From the NCBI RefSeq assembly GCF_001027285.1, contig NZ_CP011509.1:6162501-6226500 (forward strand): a DNA stretch of 64,000 nucleotides. The letters run 5' to 3'. This document shows positions 18,737 to 28,760 of the stretch, in pieces (positions within the stretch are counted from its first letter, which is position 1; each line of letters starts with the position of its first letter). Under the pieces are notes generated by a model. It had not been told where the DNA came from, did not search any database, and worked only from the letters and a program-made list of their open reading frames with translations. The stretch is from Archangium gephyra (GTDB taxonomy: Bacteria > Myxococcota > Myxococcia > Myxococcales > Myxococcaceae). Both the position numbers and the translations under genes were made by a program.

Positions 18737-20173
18737 CTAGCCCTGCTCCGGCCGCGAGGGGCCCGGCTCGAGCGCGGCCGCGGCGGCGAGCAGATCCACC
18801 ACCGCGCGGTGATAGTCCACCAGGGCCTTGATCTCCTTGAGCTCGGCGTCGGCGGCGGTCTGCTCGCGCAGGTTGACGAAGAGCAGGCTGGTGGCGCCGT
18901 GCTCGAAGCGCGCCAGCTCGGCCTGGGCCAGGCGGCGTGCCACGTCCGCGGCGCTCCTGGCCAGGCCCACGCGCTCATGGGCGGCCTTCAGGGCGGACAG
19001 GGTGTCACGCACCTCGGTGACGACCTTGTCGCGGGTCAGCCGGGCCTTCGCGTCCACCGCGGCCCGCTTCGCCTCGGCGGCCTGCACCTGGCCCCGCGCC
19101 CCCCGGGCCTGGAGGGGAATGTCGAGCACCAGGGAGGCCTGGAGCTCGGTGGGCCGCAGGCTCTCGGGCCCCCTGCCCAGGTCGCGGAGCACGGAGATGC
19201 CGAGATCCACGGCCGGAGCCGTCTGGTTGCGGGCCAGCTCGGCGTCGAGCTGGACCACGTCGCGCTGGAGCGCCAGCTCGCGCAGCTCGGGCCGCTGCCG
19301 CAGGGCCTTCTCCAGCCAGGCGTCCAGCTCGGCCTGGAAGGTGTCGTCGGGCAGGGGCAGTCCCTCGGGCAGACGCGAGTCGGACGCGCGCACCGGCCTG
19401 CCCTCGCCATCGCGCAGGGAGAGCGAGAGCTTCAGGGCCGTCTGCTCGAGCTTGCGCCGTGCGGCGACCCGGTCCGCCTCGCGCTCCAGCAGGGCCCGCT
19501 CGTTCTCGGTGTGCTCGATCTGCGGGATGTCTCCCTGGGCCACCCGGCGGGCGAGCTGCTCGTGGCGGGTGACGGCCAGCGCGTACTGGGCCTCGGCGAT
19601 GGCGAGCTGCCGGCCCGCGGCCACCCAGTCCCAATAGTGGTAGGCGGCCTCGCGCTGCAGCTCGAGCTGCTCGCCCACGAGCGTGAAGCCGGCGATGTCG
19701 AGCCGCAGGCGCGCCTTGGAGATGTCCGCCCGGCGCTTGTCGATGGAGCGGTTGCGCCAGAGGGGGATCTCCACGCCCGCGCGCAGCTCGCCTCCGCTGA
19801 GCGTCTCGTACTCGCCGTAGTACGTGGGGAACTTGCCCTGTCCCAGGCGGTAGCCGGCGAACAGGCGCGTTCCTCCCAGCGGGGTGGGCTGCTCGACGAC
19901 GGCGTCCAGGCGCTCGTGGGGGTAGTAGCTGAAGGGCACGTACACGCCCTTGGCCTTGAGGAGCGTGTCGAAGCCGCCCTGCGCGGACAGCAGCTCGGCC
20001 TCGGCGGTGGCCACGCCTTGCCGCGCGGCCTCCATGCCCGGGTGTTGCTGGCGCACGGAGTCGAGCACCTCCTCGAGTGTGAGCGGGGCCTCGTCACGGG
20101 CTTGGGCACGCGGGGCCGTGCCCATCACCACCAGCAGGACCAGGAGGGCGGAGTGCCCATGGCGCGGGCTCAT
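18737..20173 (-). CDS. TolC-family outer-membrane efflux protein
   Basis: A 478-residue outer-membrane channel subunit. A signal peptide (MSPRHGHSALLVLLVVMGTA) leads into two homologous coiled-coil repeats typical of TolC: LTLEEVLDSVRQQHPGMEAA opens the first, and the second opens near AWLEKALRQRPELRELA. Its start overlaps the stop of the HlyD-type gene by 4 bp (ATGA), completing an ABC-adaptor-TolC operon. The end ALEPGPSRPEQG lacks structure. The cargo is unknown. Confidence 0.92.
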   Translation of the reverse strand: MSPRHGHSALLVLLVVMGTAPRAQARDEAPLTLEEVLDSVRQQHPGMEAARQGVATAEAELLSAQGGFDTLLKAKGVYVPFSYYPHERLDAVVEQPTPLGGTRLFAGYRLGQGKFPTYYGEYETLSGGELRAGVEIPLWRNRSIDKRRADISKARLRLDIAGFTLVGEQLELQREAAYHYWDWVAAGRQLAIAEAQYALAVTRHEQLARRVAQGDIPQIEHTENERALLEREADRVAARRKLEQTALKLSLSLRDGEGRPVRASDSRLPEGLPLPDDTFQAELDAWLEKALRQRPELRELALQRDVVQLDAELARNQTAPAVDLGISVLRDLGRGPESLRPTELQASLVLDIPLQARGARGQVQAAEAKRAAVDAKARLTRDKVVTEVRDTLSALKAAHERVGLARSAADVARRLAQAELARFEHGATSLLFVNLREQTAADAELKEIKALVDYHRAVVDLLAAAAALEPGPSRPEQG

Positions 20174-21546
20174 GACTTCTCCCCGGACGCGTCATCCTTG
20201 CCCTTGTCGTCCGCCTTGCCACCGGACTTCTCCTTGTCCGTCCAGCCCGGCTCGGACGAGGAGAGGGCAGGGGGGAAGCCGTTGAACTGGCGCCACATCT
20301 CGTAGCCGAGGCGGACCTCGTCGAGGAGGATCCACCCGTTGGCGCGCACGCCCTGGCGGAGGAAGCGGGTGGCGGGCCACGCCTCGCCCTTGTCGGGCAC
20401 CACGACGATGCGGAACTTGCCGCGCCCATCATCGGCCGCGTCGACGAAGGCCACGGTGCCCCCGAAGGTGCCCACGGCCACCGAGGGCCAGCCGGCGAAC
20501 TGGACGGCGGGCCAGCCCTCGAACTGGAGGCGCACGTGACGGCCCGGGGAGATGAGCGGAGCGTCATTGCCGTGCACGTAGAGCTCCACGGCGCTGGAGA
20601 CGGTGTCGGGCACCAGCACGGCGAGGGTGTCGCCGGCCTTGACCACCTCGGCGCCCTGCCGGGCCACCAGCCGCAGGATGGTTCCGGCGCGAGGCGCCCG
20701 CACCTGCTGGGTGGCCTGCCGGGCCATGGTGCTCTGCAGCTTGGCCAGCTCGATGCGCTCCTTGGCCAGGTCGGCCTTGGCGTACTCGTACTTGGCGAGG
20801 CCGTCGTTGATGAGGGCATCGGCATCCGTCTGGATGCGCTGCCGGTCGGAGCTGATGGCCCCGAGCTCGTTGCGCGCGGCGTTCAGGCTGGCACGGGCGC
20901 TCTCGGTGTCGGTGGACGCCTTGGTGTAGTCGAGCTGGGCGAGCTCCAGGCTGCGGGTGGCGGTGAGCCCGTCCGCGTGCATGGCCTTCTGGCGCTCCAG
21001 GTTGAGCCGGGCCGTCTCGCGGGCCACCTCGGCCGCGGCGAGCGACTGCTCGGCGGCGCGGATGCGCTCCTGCACCATGCGCACGCGCGAGCCGGCCGCG
21101 TCGATGCTCGACGAGCGCGAGGAGCGCAGCGCGTCCACGCGGGACTCGTAGGCCATCATCTGGCTCTGGGCGGCGCTGATGCGCGCCTCGATGGCGGTGC
21201 GCTGATCCTGCAGGCGGGCCATCAGGTCCGCGTCGTTGTCGGACAGCTCGACGAGGATGTCTCCCTCCTTCACGCGGGAGCCCTCCTGGACGGCCCATTG
21301 GGTGATGCGCCCGGCGATGGGGGCCTGGATGGACTGCTGACGCTCCAGCGGCGCGTAGGCGATGACACGGCCCTGGCCGGTGACGTTCTGCTGCCAGGGG
21401 GCCACCAGCACGCCAATCAGGGCGAGCAGCAGGGCGAGCATCAGCAGCCGGGCCACCGTGCGCGCCATCCGGGTCGAGTGCCGCACGAGCCGCATGGCGG
21501 GGAGCTCGGCGGAGGGACCGTCATTCCGGGAAGTGGGCATCGTCAT
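20170..21546 (-). CDS. HlyD-family membrane fusion protein
   Basis: A 458-residue periplasmic adaptor. The N-terminal membrane helix (LLMLALLLALIGVLVAP, about residues 35-51) is followed by a biotinyl-lipoyl strand (QSIQAPIAGRITQWAVQEG), a long alpha-helical hairpin (about 110-280), then the second lipoyl half (VRAPRAGTILRLVARQGAEV) and a beta-barrel. The acidic/basic C-terminal tail is rich in Lys and Asp. It sits between the ABC gene (16 bp) and the TolC gene (overlap), so the three form one tripartite exporter. Confidence 0.93.
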   Translation of the reverse strand: MTMPTSRNDGPSAELPAMRLVRHSTRMARTVARLLMLALLLALIGVLVAPWQQNVTGQGRVIAYAPLERQQSIQAPIAGRITQWAVQEGSRVKEGDILVELSDNDADLMARLQDQRTAIEARISAAQSQMMAYESRVDALRSSRSSSIDAAGSRVRMVQERIRAAEQSLAAAEVARETARLNLERQKAMHADGLTATRSLELAQLDYTKASTDTESARASLNAARNELGAISSDRQRIQTDADALINDGLAKYEYAKADLAKERIELAKLQSTMARQATQQVRAPRAGTILRLVARQGAEVVKAGDTLAVLVPDTVSSAVELYVHGNDAPLISPGRHVRLQFEGWPAVQFAGWPSVAVGTFGGTVAFVDAADDGRGKFRIVVVPDKGEAWPATRFLRQGVRANGWILLDEVRLGYEMWRQFNGFPPALSSSEPGWTDKEKSGGKADDKGKDDASGEKS

Positions 21547-21562
21547 GGTCGTGGGTTCGGAG

Positions 21563-23794
21563 TCAGGAGAGGGTGGCGACCCGCGGCTGCTCGGAGCCGA
21601 GCGGGTTCAGCTGGCCGTCGAGCAGCTCGTAGGCACGGGTGCAGCGGCCGAGCAGCTCGGGGCTACGGGTGATGAGGAGGAGGGTCCAGGGCGCGTCCGG
21701 CGCCAGCAGCGTCTTGAGCACGTGGTCGCGCGCCCGCGAGTCGAGCGTGTCCAGCACCTCGTCGAGGACGAGCAGGCGCGGACGCAGCACCAGGGCGCGC
21801 GCCAGGTGGAGCTGCGCCACCTGGCCCGAGGACAGGGGCAGGCCGCCGGTGGTGAGCTCGGTGTGGAGCCCTTCGGGGAGTCCGGTGATCATCTCACCCA
21901 GGCCCACGGCCTCGAGGGCCCGGCGCACCTCGCTCAGCGGCAGGTCCGGCTGGCCCATGCGGACGTTGTCCACGATCGTGCCCGCGAAGATCTCAGGTGC
22001 CTTGACGATGGCCACATCGCGGCGCAGCGAGGCGAGCGAGAGATCCCGCAGGTCGAGCCCATCGAGCAGGATGCGGCCCTGGGAGGGGGCACGCAGGCCG
22101 TAGAGCAGATCCACGAGGGTGCTCTTGCCGCCCGCGGTGGCGCCGGTGATGGCCACCTTGTCGCCGGCCTGGACCTCGAGGCTGGCACCGCGCAGCACGG
22201 GCGTGCTCTCGCGGTAGTGGAACTCCAGGCCGTCCAGCTTCAGGGCCGCGGGCCCGGGGCGCGGCGGGACGCTCTCGCCGGTGTCCTGCTCCAGCGGCAG
22301 GTCCACGAGCTTGCCCAGCTTGTCCATGGCCGCGAGCAGGTCGTACCAGGCCTCCAGGTGCTTGCCGAACTTGGCGATGGCGGCGACCACGGCGGTGACG
22401 ATGAGCTCGGCGGCGACGAGCTGGCCCAGGGTGAGCTGGCGGTTGATGACGAGCCAGCCGCCGAGCCCGAGCAGCAGCGCGCTGGCCACGGCCTGGAGGC
22501 CCAGCGCCCCGAGAATCTGCCGGAAGAGGTACTTGAAGTGTTTGCGCCGGTAGCCGAGGTAGTCGCGGGCGAGCTCATCGGCGCGCCGCAGGGCATGGGC
22601 CTGGCCGCCGTGCTGACGGAAGGCGACGGGGTGACGCGCCAGCTCCTGGAGCCAGGCGGCCACGGCGTACTTCGCCTTGGACTCCTTGAGGCCCGCCGAG
22701 GCGGCCGAGTGTCCCCAGCCGAAGATGATGCCGGCGAGCGCCAGCAGGAGGAAGAAGTCGAAGGCCAGCAGCAGCGGGTGGTAGAAGGCGAGCATCAGCA
22801 GGCCGATGCTCGCCTGGAGCACCACGGAGAGGCCCTCGAGCAGCAGCGTGGAGCTGGCCTTCTGGACGGTGACCACGTCGAAGAAGCGGTTGACGAGCTC
22901 GGGTCCGTGGGCGCGATCGAAGGCGCGCGCCTGCACGCGGGGCAGCCGGTGGCTGAGATCGCTGACGACGCGGATGAACACGCGCTGCTGGAGGATCTCC
23001 ACCACCCAGTTCTGCATGGCGCGGAGACCACCCGCGAACACCAGGCCGCCGAGCAGCAGGATGCTCAGCACCACCAGCGGCTGGAGCAGGGCGCCAAAGG
23101 CCACGGTGTTGACGAGCGATTGGACGGCGATGGGCGTGGTGAGGGCGAAGAGACCGACGCCCACCGCGTACATGACCACGGCCCGTACGTCCGCGGCCTC
23201 CAGATGCACCAGCGCGCGCAGCCGGGCGAAGGGCGTGAGGGGCTCGTGAGGGGACGCCTCCACGGCGCGCAGGGCATGGACGGGCTCGGACTCCTCGGCG
23301 AGCACCCAGGTGAGGGGCTGCGCCGCCCAGGGCGCGAGCAGGCGCGAGAGCTCCTCACGGCTCATCCAACCCTGGCCCTGGGGGAGCAGGCTGGAGTGCA
23401 CGAGGACACGCTCGGGCGCCCACTCGGCGATCAGCAGCCACGTGGCGGCGCCCTGCTCCGAGAAGCACACGGTGCCGAGCGGCCCCTGGCGGCTGCCCTG
23501 GCGGAGCACGTCCTCGGGTGAACGCCGCAGGGAGGAGAGGGTGAGGCCGAGTGCCTGTCCCGCGTGCTGGAGGAGCGGGCCCCAGGCGTCGGAGAGCGGG
23601 CCGGCGAACTGGCGCGAGGCATCCAGGAGCGAGGCCTGCGTGGTGCTGGTGCCCGGCTCGAGGCCCGCGGTGTGAGCGAGCCCGGTGAGCAGTGGCTCGA
23701 GCAACTCCGCGGCGGGGACCTCGCGGTGCACGAGGGGGGAGGCCGCGGGAGGGCCTGGAGGCGTTTCGGAGGATTCGAGGTCGCGGTCGTACAT
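21563..23794 (-). CDS. ABC transporter, fused permease-ATPase, with atypical H- and Q-loops
   Basis: A 743-residue half transporter. The ~200-residue N-terminal extension has no C39-peptidase Cys/His motif that I can see. The six-helix permease domain spans about residues 200-480 and the ATPase about 510-740. Walker A (GATAGGKST), signature (LSSGQ) and Walker B (LLVLDEVLD) are present. The Q-loop Gln appears as Lys (IVKAPEIFAGT) and the switch His after Walker B as Arg (LLLITRSPELL). As the first gene of the exporter operon it powers the HlyD/TolC pair; the departures suggest unusual coupling. The start MYDRDLESS is chosen over a longer lead that includes the promoter region. Confidence 0.9.
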   Translation of the reverse strand: MYDRDLESSETPPGPPAASPLVHREVPAAELLEPLLTGLAHTAGLEPGTSTTQASLLDASRQFAGPLSDAWGPLLQHAGQALGLTLSSLRRSPEDVLRQGSRQGPLGTVCFSEQGAATWLLIAEWAPERVLVHSSLLPQGQGWMSREELSRLLAPWAAQPLTWVLAEESEPVHALRAVEASPHEPLTPFARLRALVHLEAADVRAVVMYAVGVGLFALTTPIAVQSLVNTVAFGALLQPLVVLSILLLGGLVFAGGLRAMQNWVVEILQQRVFIRVVSDLSHRLPRVQARAFDRAHGPELVNRFFDVVTVQKASSTLLLEGLSVVLQASIGLLMLAFYHPLLLAFDFFLLLALAGIIFGWGHSAASAGLKESKAKYAVAAWLQELARHPVAFRQHGGQAHALRRADELARDYLGYRRKHFKYLFRQILGALGLQAVASALLLGLGGWLVINRQLTLGQLVAAELIVTAVVAAIAKFGKHLEAWYDLLAAMDKLGKLVDLPLEQDTGESVPPRPGPAALKLDGLEFHYRESTPVLRGASLEVQAGDKVAITGATAGGKSTLVDLLYGLRAPSQGRILLDGLDLRDLSLASLRRDVAIVKAPEIFAGTIVDNVRMGQPDLPLSEVRRALEAVGLGEMITGLPEGLHTELTTGGLPLSSGQVAQLHLARALVLRPRLLVLDEVLDTLDSRARDHVLKTLLAPDAPWTLLLITRSPELLGRCTRAYELLDGQLNPLGSEQPRVATLS

Positions 23795-23900
23795 GAGCGT
23801 GGAGTGCCGGTCGCGGCATCGGTTCCGGGCGGAGTTGCCCGAAGCAGCTCTATGTATGGGCCCGAGAGGGTACAAAGAAAAACAGATAAACTGGCACCAC

Positions 23901-23921
23901 TCCTTCGATTAAACCGAAGGA
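23901..23921. promoter_or_regulatory. Inverted repeat upstream of the exporter operon
   Basis: Perfect 7-bp arms tccttcg / cgaagga around an AT-rich 7-nt centre (attaaac), 107 bp ahead of the ABC gene start, in the only AT-rich part of this gap. It has the look of an operator, or of a hairpin in the leader, but no regulator gene is adjacent. The rest of 23795-24045 shows no gene. Confidence 0.35.
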
Positions 23922-24045
23922 TGCGTGCCGACGGCGCGGTGCCGCGATCGTCGAGGATCTGTCAGACGGTTCCCATGCGGCTGACAGTGGGCTTCTGTTG
24001 CCGGATGCTCGTGCGCATGTCAGTCCAGCGGACGACGCGACGTCG

Positions 24046-24073
24046 TTGCATCCGACGGGCTGCTTGCTATAAA
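24046..24073 (+). promoter_or_regulatory. Promoter of tRNA-Arg
   Basis: TTGCAT at 24046-24051, a 16-bp spacer and TATAAA at 24068-24073 resemble the sigma-70 -35 and -10 elements. The -10 ends 15 bp before the mature tRNA 5' end, as expected for a short-leader tRNA gene. Confidence 0.72.
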
Positions 24074-24088
24074 CCCCGTCCCACCCAC

Positions 24089-24162
24089 GGTCCCGTAGCT
24101 CAGTTGGATAGAGCGGCGGTTTCCTAAACCGCAGGCCACTGGTTCGATTCCAGTCGGGGCCA
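24089..24162 (+). tRNA. tRNA-Arg (anticodon CCT)
   Basis: Cloverleaf folded by hand. The acceptor stem ggtcccg/cggggcc has one G-U pair, and the D-arm is agctcagttggatagagc. The anticodon stem gcggt/accgc has the loop ttcctaa (anticodon CCT, reading AGG). The T-arm is actgg-ttcgatt-ccagt. The discriminator is A and CCA is not encoded, so the tRNA nucleotidyltransferase encoded later in this window would add it. A strong promoter precedes the gene and an intrinsic terminator follows. Confidence 0.96.
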
Positions 24163-24170
24163 CTCGCCTC

Positions 24171-24201
24171 GCCTCCGTGTCTCTCGGAGGCGGGGCTTTT
24201 T
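24171..24201 (+). terminator. Intrinsic terminator of tRNA-Arg
   Basis: Stem gcctccg / cggaggc with a 7-nt loop, followed by gggg and a run of five T, starting 9 bp after the tRNA. This is the only classical rho-independent terminator in the window. Confidence 0.85.
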
Positions 24202-24302
24202 CATGTCCGGTGGCGTTCAGCGGCGTTCGGGAATGTTCGCCCGATCTGGTACCTGACGAGAACGACGCCCGCCGGAGTGCACGGGCGTCGCGAGGAGCGT
24301 CG

Positions 24303-25781
24303 TCAGGGGTGGTACATGCAGCCGTGCACCGTCATGTTGCTAGTCGGGCCCTGGATGTTGCCCGTGGCATGGCCGGGAGACGGGGAGAAATGAGCGCTCA
24401 CGCCGCTGTTCTGCGGGCAGGGGATTCCGGTGTTGACGCCCACCGGGGAGAAGTTGTTTTCCAGCACGGTGGCGTTCAGCATGCCATCCACGACGATACC
24501 CAGGTGGACGGTGTTGCGCAGGCTTCCCGAACCGTTGCGGATGGCCGTCGCATTCGCGCCCATTCCCCAATCCCACGGGTTGGTCCCCATGGTCAGGGCG
24601 ATGTCGAAGTGCTGGAGTGGGCTCGTCCAGAGGAGGTTGTCTTGGATGTAGGAGCCGGTGAAGTCGGCTCCGTCCTGGTGCCCGGCGTCGAAGGCGAGCC
24701 CAGCATAGGCGCTCCGGCCGGCGGCGATGACGGTGTTGTTCCGCGCCACGATGTTCGTGCCACTCCACCCGGCGCTGCTCTGGCGGGAGAAGACGATGAT
24801 GCCTACGTCCGTGGCGTCGATGATGGAGTTGTATCGAGCCGTGCTCCCACTGCACGCGATGCTGAGACCATCCGCCCAGCCGCCGACCCCGGAGTGAGGG
24901 TTTGCATAACCCGTGATCAGGTTGTTCGCGATCGTGACAGGGCCGGTGCACCACTCCGGCGCTTGGAGGTTCGTCCAGCCGGCGGGATCACTGAGCCGGG
25001 AATTCTGGATGGTCCCCTGCATCGCCGTCACCGTGTTGTCGGCCACGCTGGAGCTGGAGGTGAGCCGGCCGCCCTGGCCGTCGACCCACACCTTGTCCAT
25101 GGTGCCCCGGAGTTCGACGAGCGGACCGTTGAACGTGCGATCGCGCACGAGACGGCCGAAGCGCGCCGTCTGATTCGCATCCACGGCGTCGCGGGTCGTC
25201 AGGAGGGCGCCCACCGGGATGTAGAGGGTGCTCGTGAGGTAGACCACCTCCTGCGGGTTGAGTACCACGACGCCGTTCGTGTAGAGCTGCTGCTGCAGGG
25301 TGGCCTGGTCGCGACTGGAGGTGATCACATAGGGCCGCCCCCCGTTGGCGCTGTAGTCGCGGCCCATGCAGATTCTCGACACCAGGCTCGCGAATTCGGA
25401 GTTGTTGAAGAAGTTGTCCACGACGGTCATCCACGGGATGCCGTTCTGCAGTTGCGTGACCCAATAGCCCACCTCGCTCGCGCTCGGTTCCCGGCTCAGG
25501 ATTCCGCGATAGGCGACGACGACCTTCTCCGATGCGTTGTAGCCGCGGGAGGCGAACTCGTTCGATTGATAGAACTGGCGACCGTATTGCCTGAGCATGG
25601 CTTGTGAGCACCCACTGGTGCTGAAGCCGTTGGCGTAATACGTCCACCCGCTCTGGTCGGGCGCACGTCCCAGCACCTCGGTGTATTGCTTGGCAATGAA
25701 CTGGTACGGCACTTCCGCGGAGGCCGTACCCGTCATGAGGCCCACGCTCAGCGCGACAGCAATCTTGATCAACTTCACCAC
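24303..25781 (-). CDS. Secreted DUF4214 / parallel beta-helix protein
   Basis: A 492-residue exported protein. The GTG start has an optimal ribosome-binding site (ggagg, 8 nt away) and opens a signal peptide (KLIKIAVALSVGLMTGTASA). Residues about 25-125 match the DUF4214 pattern: YTEVLGRAPDQSGWTYY, then a second unit with YRGILSREPSASEVGYWV and NNSEFASLV. The remainder has the repetitive short-strand pattern of a right-handed beta-helix (NTVTAMQGTIQNSRL, ANNLITGYANPHSG, ARNNTVIAAG, LENNFSPVG), as in pectate-lyase-like or adhesin proteins. No catalytic residues can be assigned. It probably acts outside the cell on a polysaccharide or as a structural matrix protein. Confidence 0.8.
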   Translation of the reverse strand: MVKLIKIAVALSVGLMTGTASAEVPYQFIAKQYTEVLGRAPDQSGWTYYANGFSTSGCSQAMLRQYGRQFYQSNEFASRGYNASEKVVVAYRGILSREPSASEVGYWVTQLQNGIPWMTVVDNFFNNSEFASLVSRICMGRDYSANGGRPYVITSSRDQATLQQQLYTNGVVVLNPQEVVYLTSTLYIPVGALLTTRDAVDANQTARFGRLVRDRTFNGPLVELRGTMDKVWVDGQGGRLTSSSSVADNTVTAMQGTIQNSRLSDPAGWTNLQAPEWCTGPVTIANNLITGYANPHSGVGGWADGLSIACSGSTARYNSIIDATDVGIIVFSRQSSAGWSGTNIVARNNTVIAAGRSAYAGLAFDAGHQDGADFTGSYIQDNLLWTSPLQHFDIALTMGTNPWDWGMGANATAIRNGSGSLRNTVHLGIVVDGMLNATVLENNFSPVGVNTGIPCPQNSGVSAHFSPSPGHATGNIQGPTSNMTVHGCMYHP

Positions 25782-25946
25782 GATAAACTCCTCCGGCTTG
25801 TGTCCCCTCAAGGTGAATGAGCCGGCGCGGTGGCGAATGATGCAGAAAAACTTCAAGGGCCCGGCACCCAGCGCCCAGGCCAGTACGAGAAGTGCGGTGT
25901 CACCGTCGAAGGGCACGCCCCCGACATTGCCTCTGAGCGAAGCACT

Positions 25947-25971
25947 CCCTCGGGCTGCTAGAGCCCGAGGG
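25947..25971. terminator. Strong hairpin after the FAD oxidoreductase gene
   Basis: Perfect 10-bp stem ccctcgggct / agcccgaggg with a 5-nt loop, 19 bp beyond the stop of the minus-strand oxidoreductase gene. There is no T tract on either strand, so termination is likely but not certain. It sits near the left edge of the NRPS cluster. Confidence 0.5.
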
Positions 25972-25989
25972 GATTCTTGAAAGGAATTC

Positions 25990-27441
<1,452 letters not shown>

Positions 27442-27491
27442 CAAAAGGCTCCTTGGAGTGCTGCTCTGCGAAAAGGGGAACGTCCGCCGGC

Positions 27492-28598
27492 TCAGCCGCG
27501 CTTGCGCAGCGTGTACGCCCACACGCGGTGCGTGGAGCGGATGCCGTGGTGGGGGGACTCGCGGAACGGAAGCTCGCTCCACTCCTGGAACTCGCACTCG
27601 AAGCCGGCCTGGCGCGCGATGGCCATCACCTCCGAGGGCGTGAACCACCCGGTGGGCGGCAGCGAGCGGTGGATCATCGGGCCGTAGCTGACGAAGGTGC
27701 CGTTGGGCTCCAGCACCCGGTGCAGCTCCCGCACCAGCGCGGGGAAGGGGACGCAGTCGCTGAAGTAGATGGAGACGACGGTGCGCTGCGACGCGTCCGC
27801 GACCGGCAGCCGGGTGGCGTCCGCCACGAAGTAGGCGTCGTGCGTGCGCCCGCCGTCCGCCGCCGGCCGCTGAGCCACGAAGGGCGTCGCCACCACATCG
27901 CTCGCCAGCACGGGGAAGTGGATCTCCGCCAGCGGCACCGGCGCGCGTTGCACCCGGTGATACAGCGAGACGTACGTGTAGCAGAGGTCGCAGCCCATCA
28001 GCCGCTCGAAGCGGGGCGCGAGATCGTAGTAGGCGCGGCCGGCACCGCCCCCCAGCAGCAGCGCGGGGCCGCCGCTGGAGAAGCGATCCAGCATTCCGCC
28101 CACCTTCTCCATCACGGTGGCACGCTGCGCGGCCATCTCCGGCGCGTCGGACCAGTCGGTCTGCACGAAGCCGAGGAGCTCCGGTCCGTAGTCGGCCTGT
28201 CCGCCCGCGGAGCCGTGGCCCTCGCCGGCCGCGGCACGCTCCTCGGGGGACTGCTGCGCGGCGATCTCCGCCCCGAGCGAATCCGTCGTCTCCAGGTTGC
28301 GCAGCAGCGCCGAGTGCAGCGGCCGGAGCGTCGTCTCGCGCCACGGGTGCGCCGCCAGGGCCTCGTCGATCATCCGCGCGAACTCGCGCCGCTCGTGGCC
28401 GTGCCGCACGAACTGCGTCAGGTTCTCCGCCAGGTACGGCTTCGGCTCCGGCACCAGCACCGGGAAGGCGCCGTCCTGCATCAGCGGGTAGCGCTGCTCA
28501 CACCCCTGGCAGCGGAGCGCGCCGGCGGCTTCGGCCAGAGGGGCGTGACAGCGGGGGCAGCGGAGGTGGGCGAGGTAGCTGGGAGGCATGGAGTTCAC
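27492..28598 (-). CDS. N2227-like SAM methyltransferase with N-terminal zinc ribbon
   Basis: A 368-residue protein. Residues about 13-36 form a Trm112-like zinc ribbon (CPRC ... CQGC). The catalytic domain begins near residue 150, with a glycine-rich SAM site (ALLLGGGAGRAYYDLA), an acidic CDLCYTYVSLYHR segment and a later DATRLPV. This resembles the N2227/carnosine N-methyltransferase family. A GTG start is used here; an ATG three codons later is equally possible, and neither has a clear ribosome-binding site. It pairs with the FAD oxidoreductase downstream. N- or O-methylation of a cluster intermediate is plausible but not shown. Confidence 0.72.
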   Translation of the reverse strand: MNSMPPSYLAHLRCPRCHAPLAEAAGALRCQGCEQRYPLMQDGAFPVLVPEPKPYLAENLTQFVRHGHERREFARMIDEALAAHPWRETTLRPLHSALLRNLETTDSLGAEIAAQQSPEERAAAGEGHGSAGGQADYGPELLGFVQTDWSDAPEMAAQRATVMEKVGGMLDRFSSGGPALLLGGGAGRAYYDLAPRFERLMGCDLCYTYVSLYHRVQRAPVPLAEIHFPVLASDVVATPFVAQRPAADGGRTHDAYFVADATRLPVADASQRTVVSIYFSDCVPFPALVRELHRVLEPNGTFVSYGPMIHRSLPPTGWFTPSEVMAIARQAGFECEFQEWSELPFRESPHHGIRSTHRVWAYTLRKRG

Positions 28599-28760
28599 GG
28601 GAAGGGAGAGGTCACCGCTCCGGGCCGCGAGCGCGTGAGGGCGAGGATACCGCCGGTGTGTGGGGTGGGTGCAGGGGGAGCGTGCGAGGGGAAGGAGACG
28701 CTCGGCCGGCGGCTGGCAGAGACGGAGCGTGAAGTGCCTTGGCGAGGCGTGAAGCCGGGC

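Noticed and set aside
23795-24088. A sigma-54-like GGCACG element upstream of the ABC gene.
   Set aside because: The -12 GC element is not at the required distance, so the match is only half a site.
24177-25607. A 476-codon plus-strand frame opposite the beta-helix gene.
   Set aside because: The minus-strand frame has a signal peptide, a ribosome-binding site and recognisable domains; the plus-strand frame has none and begins inside the tRNA terminator.
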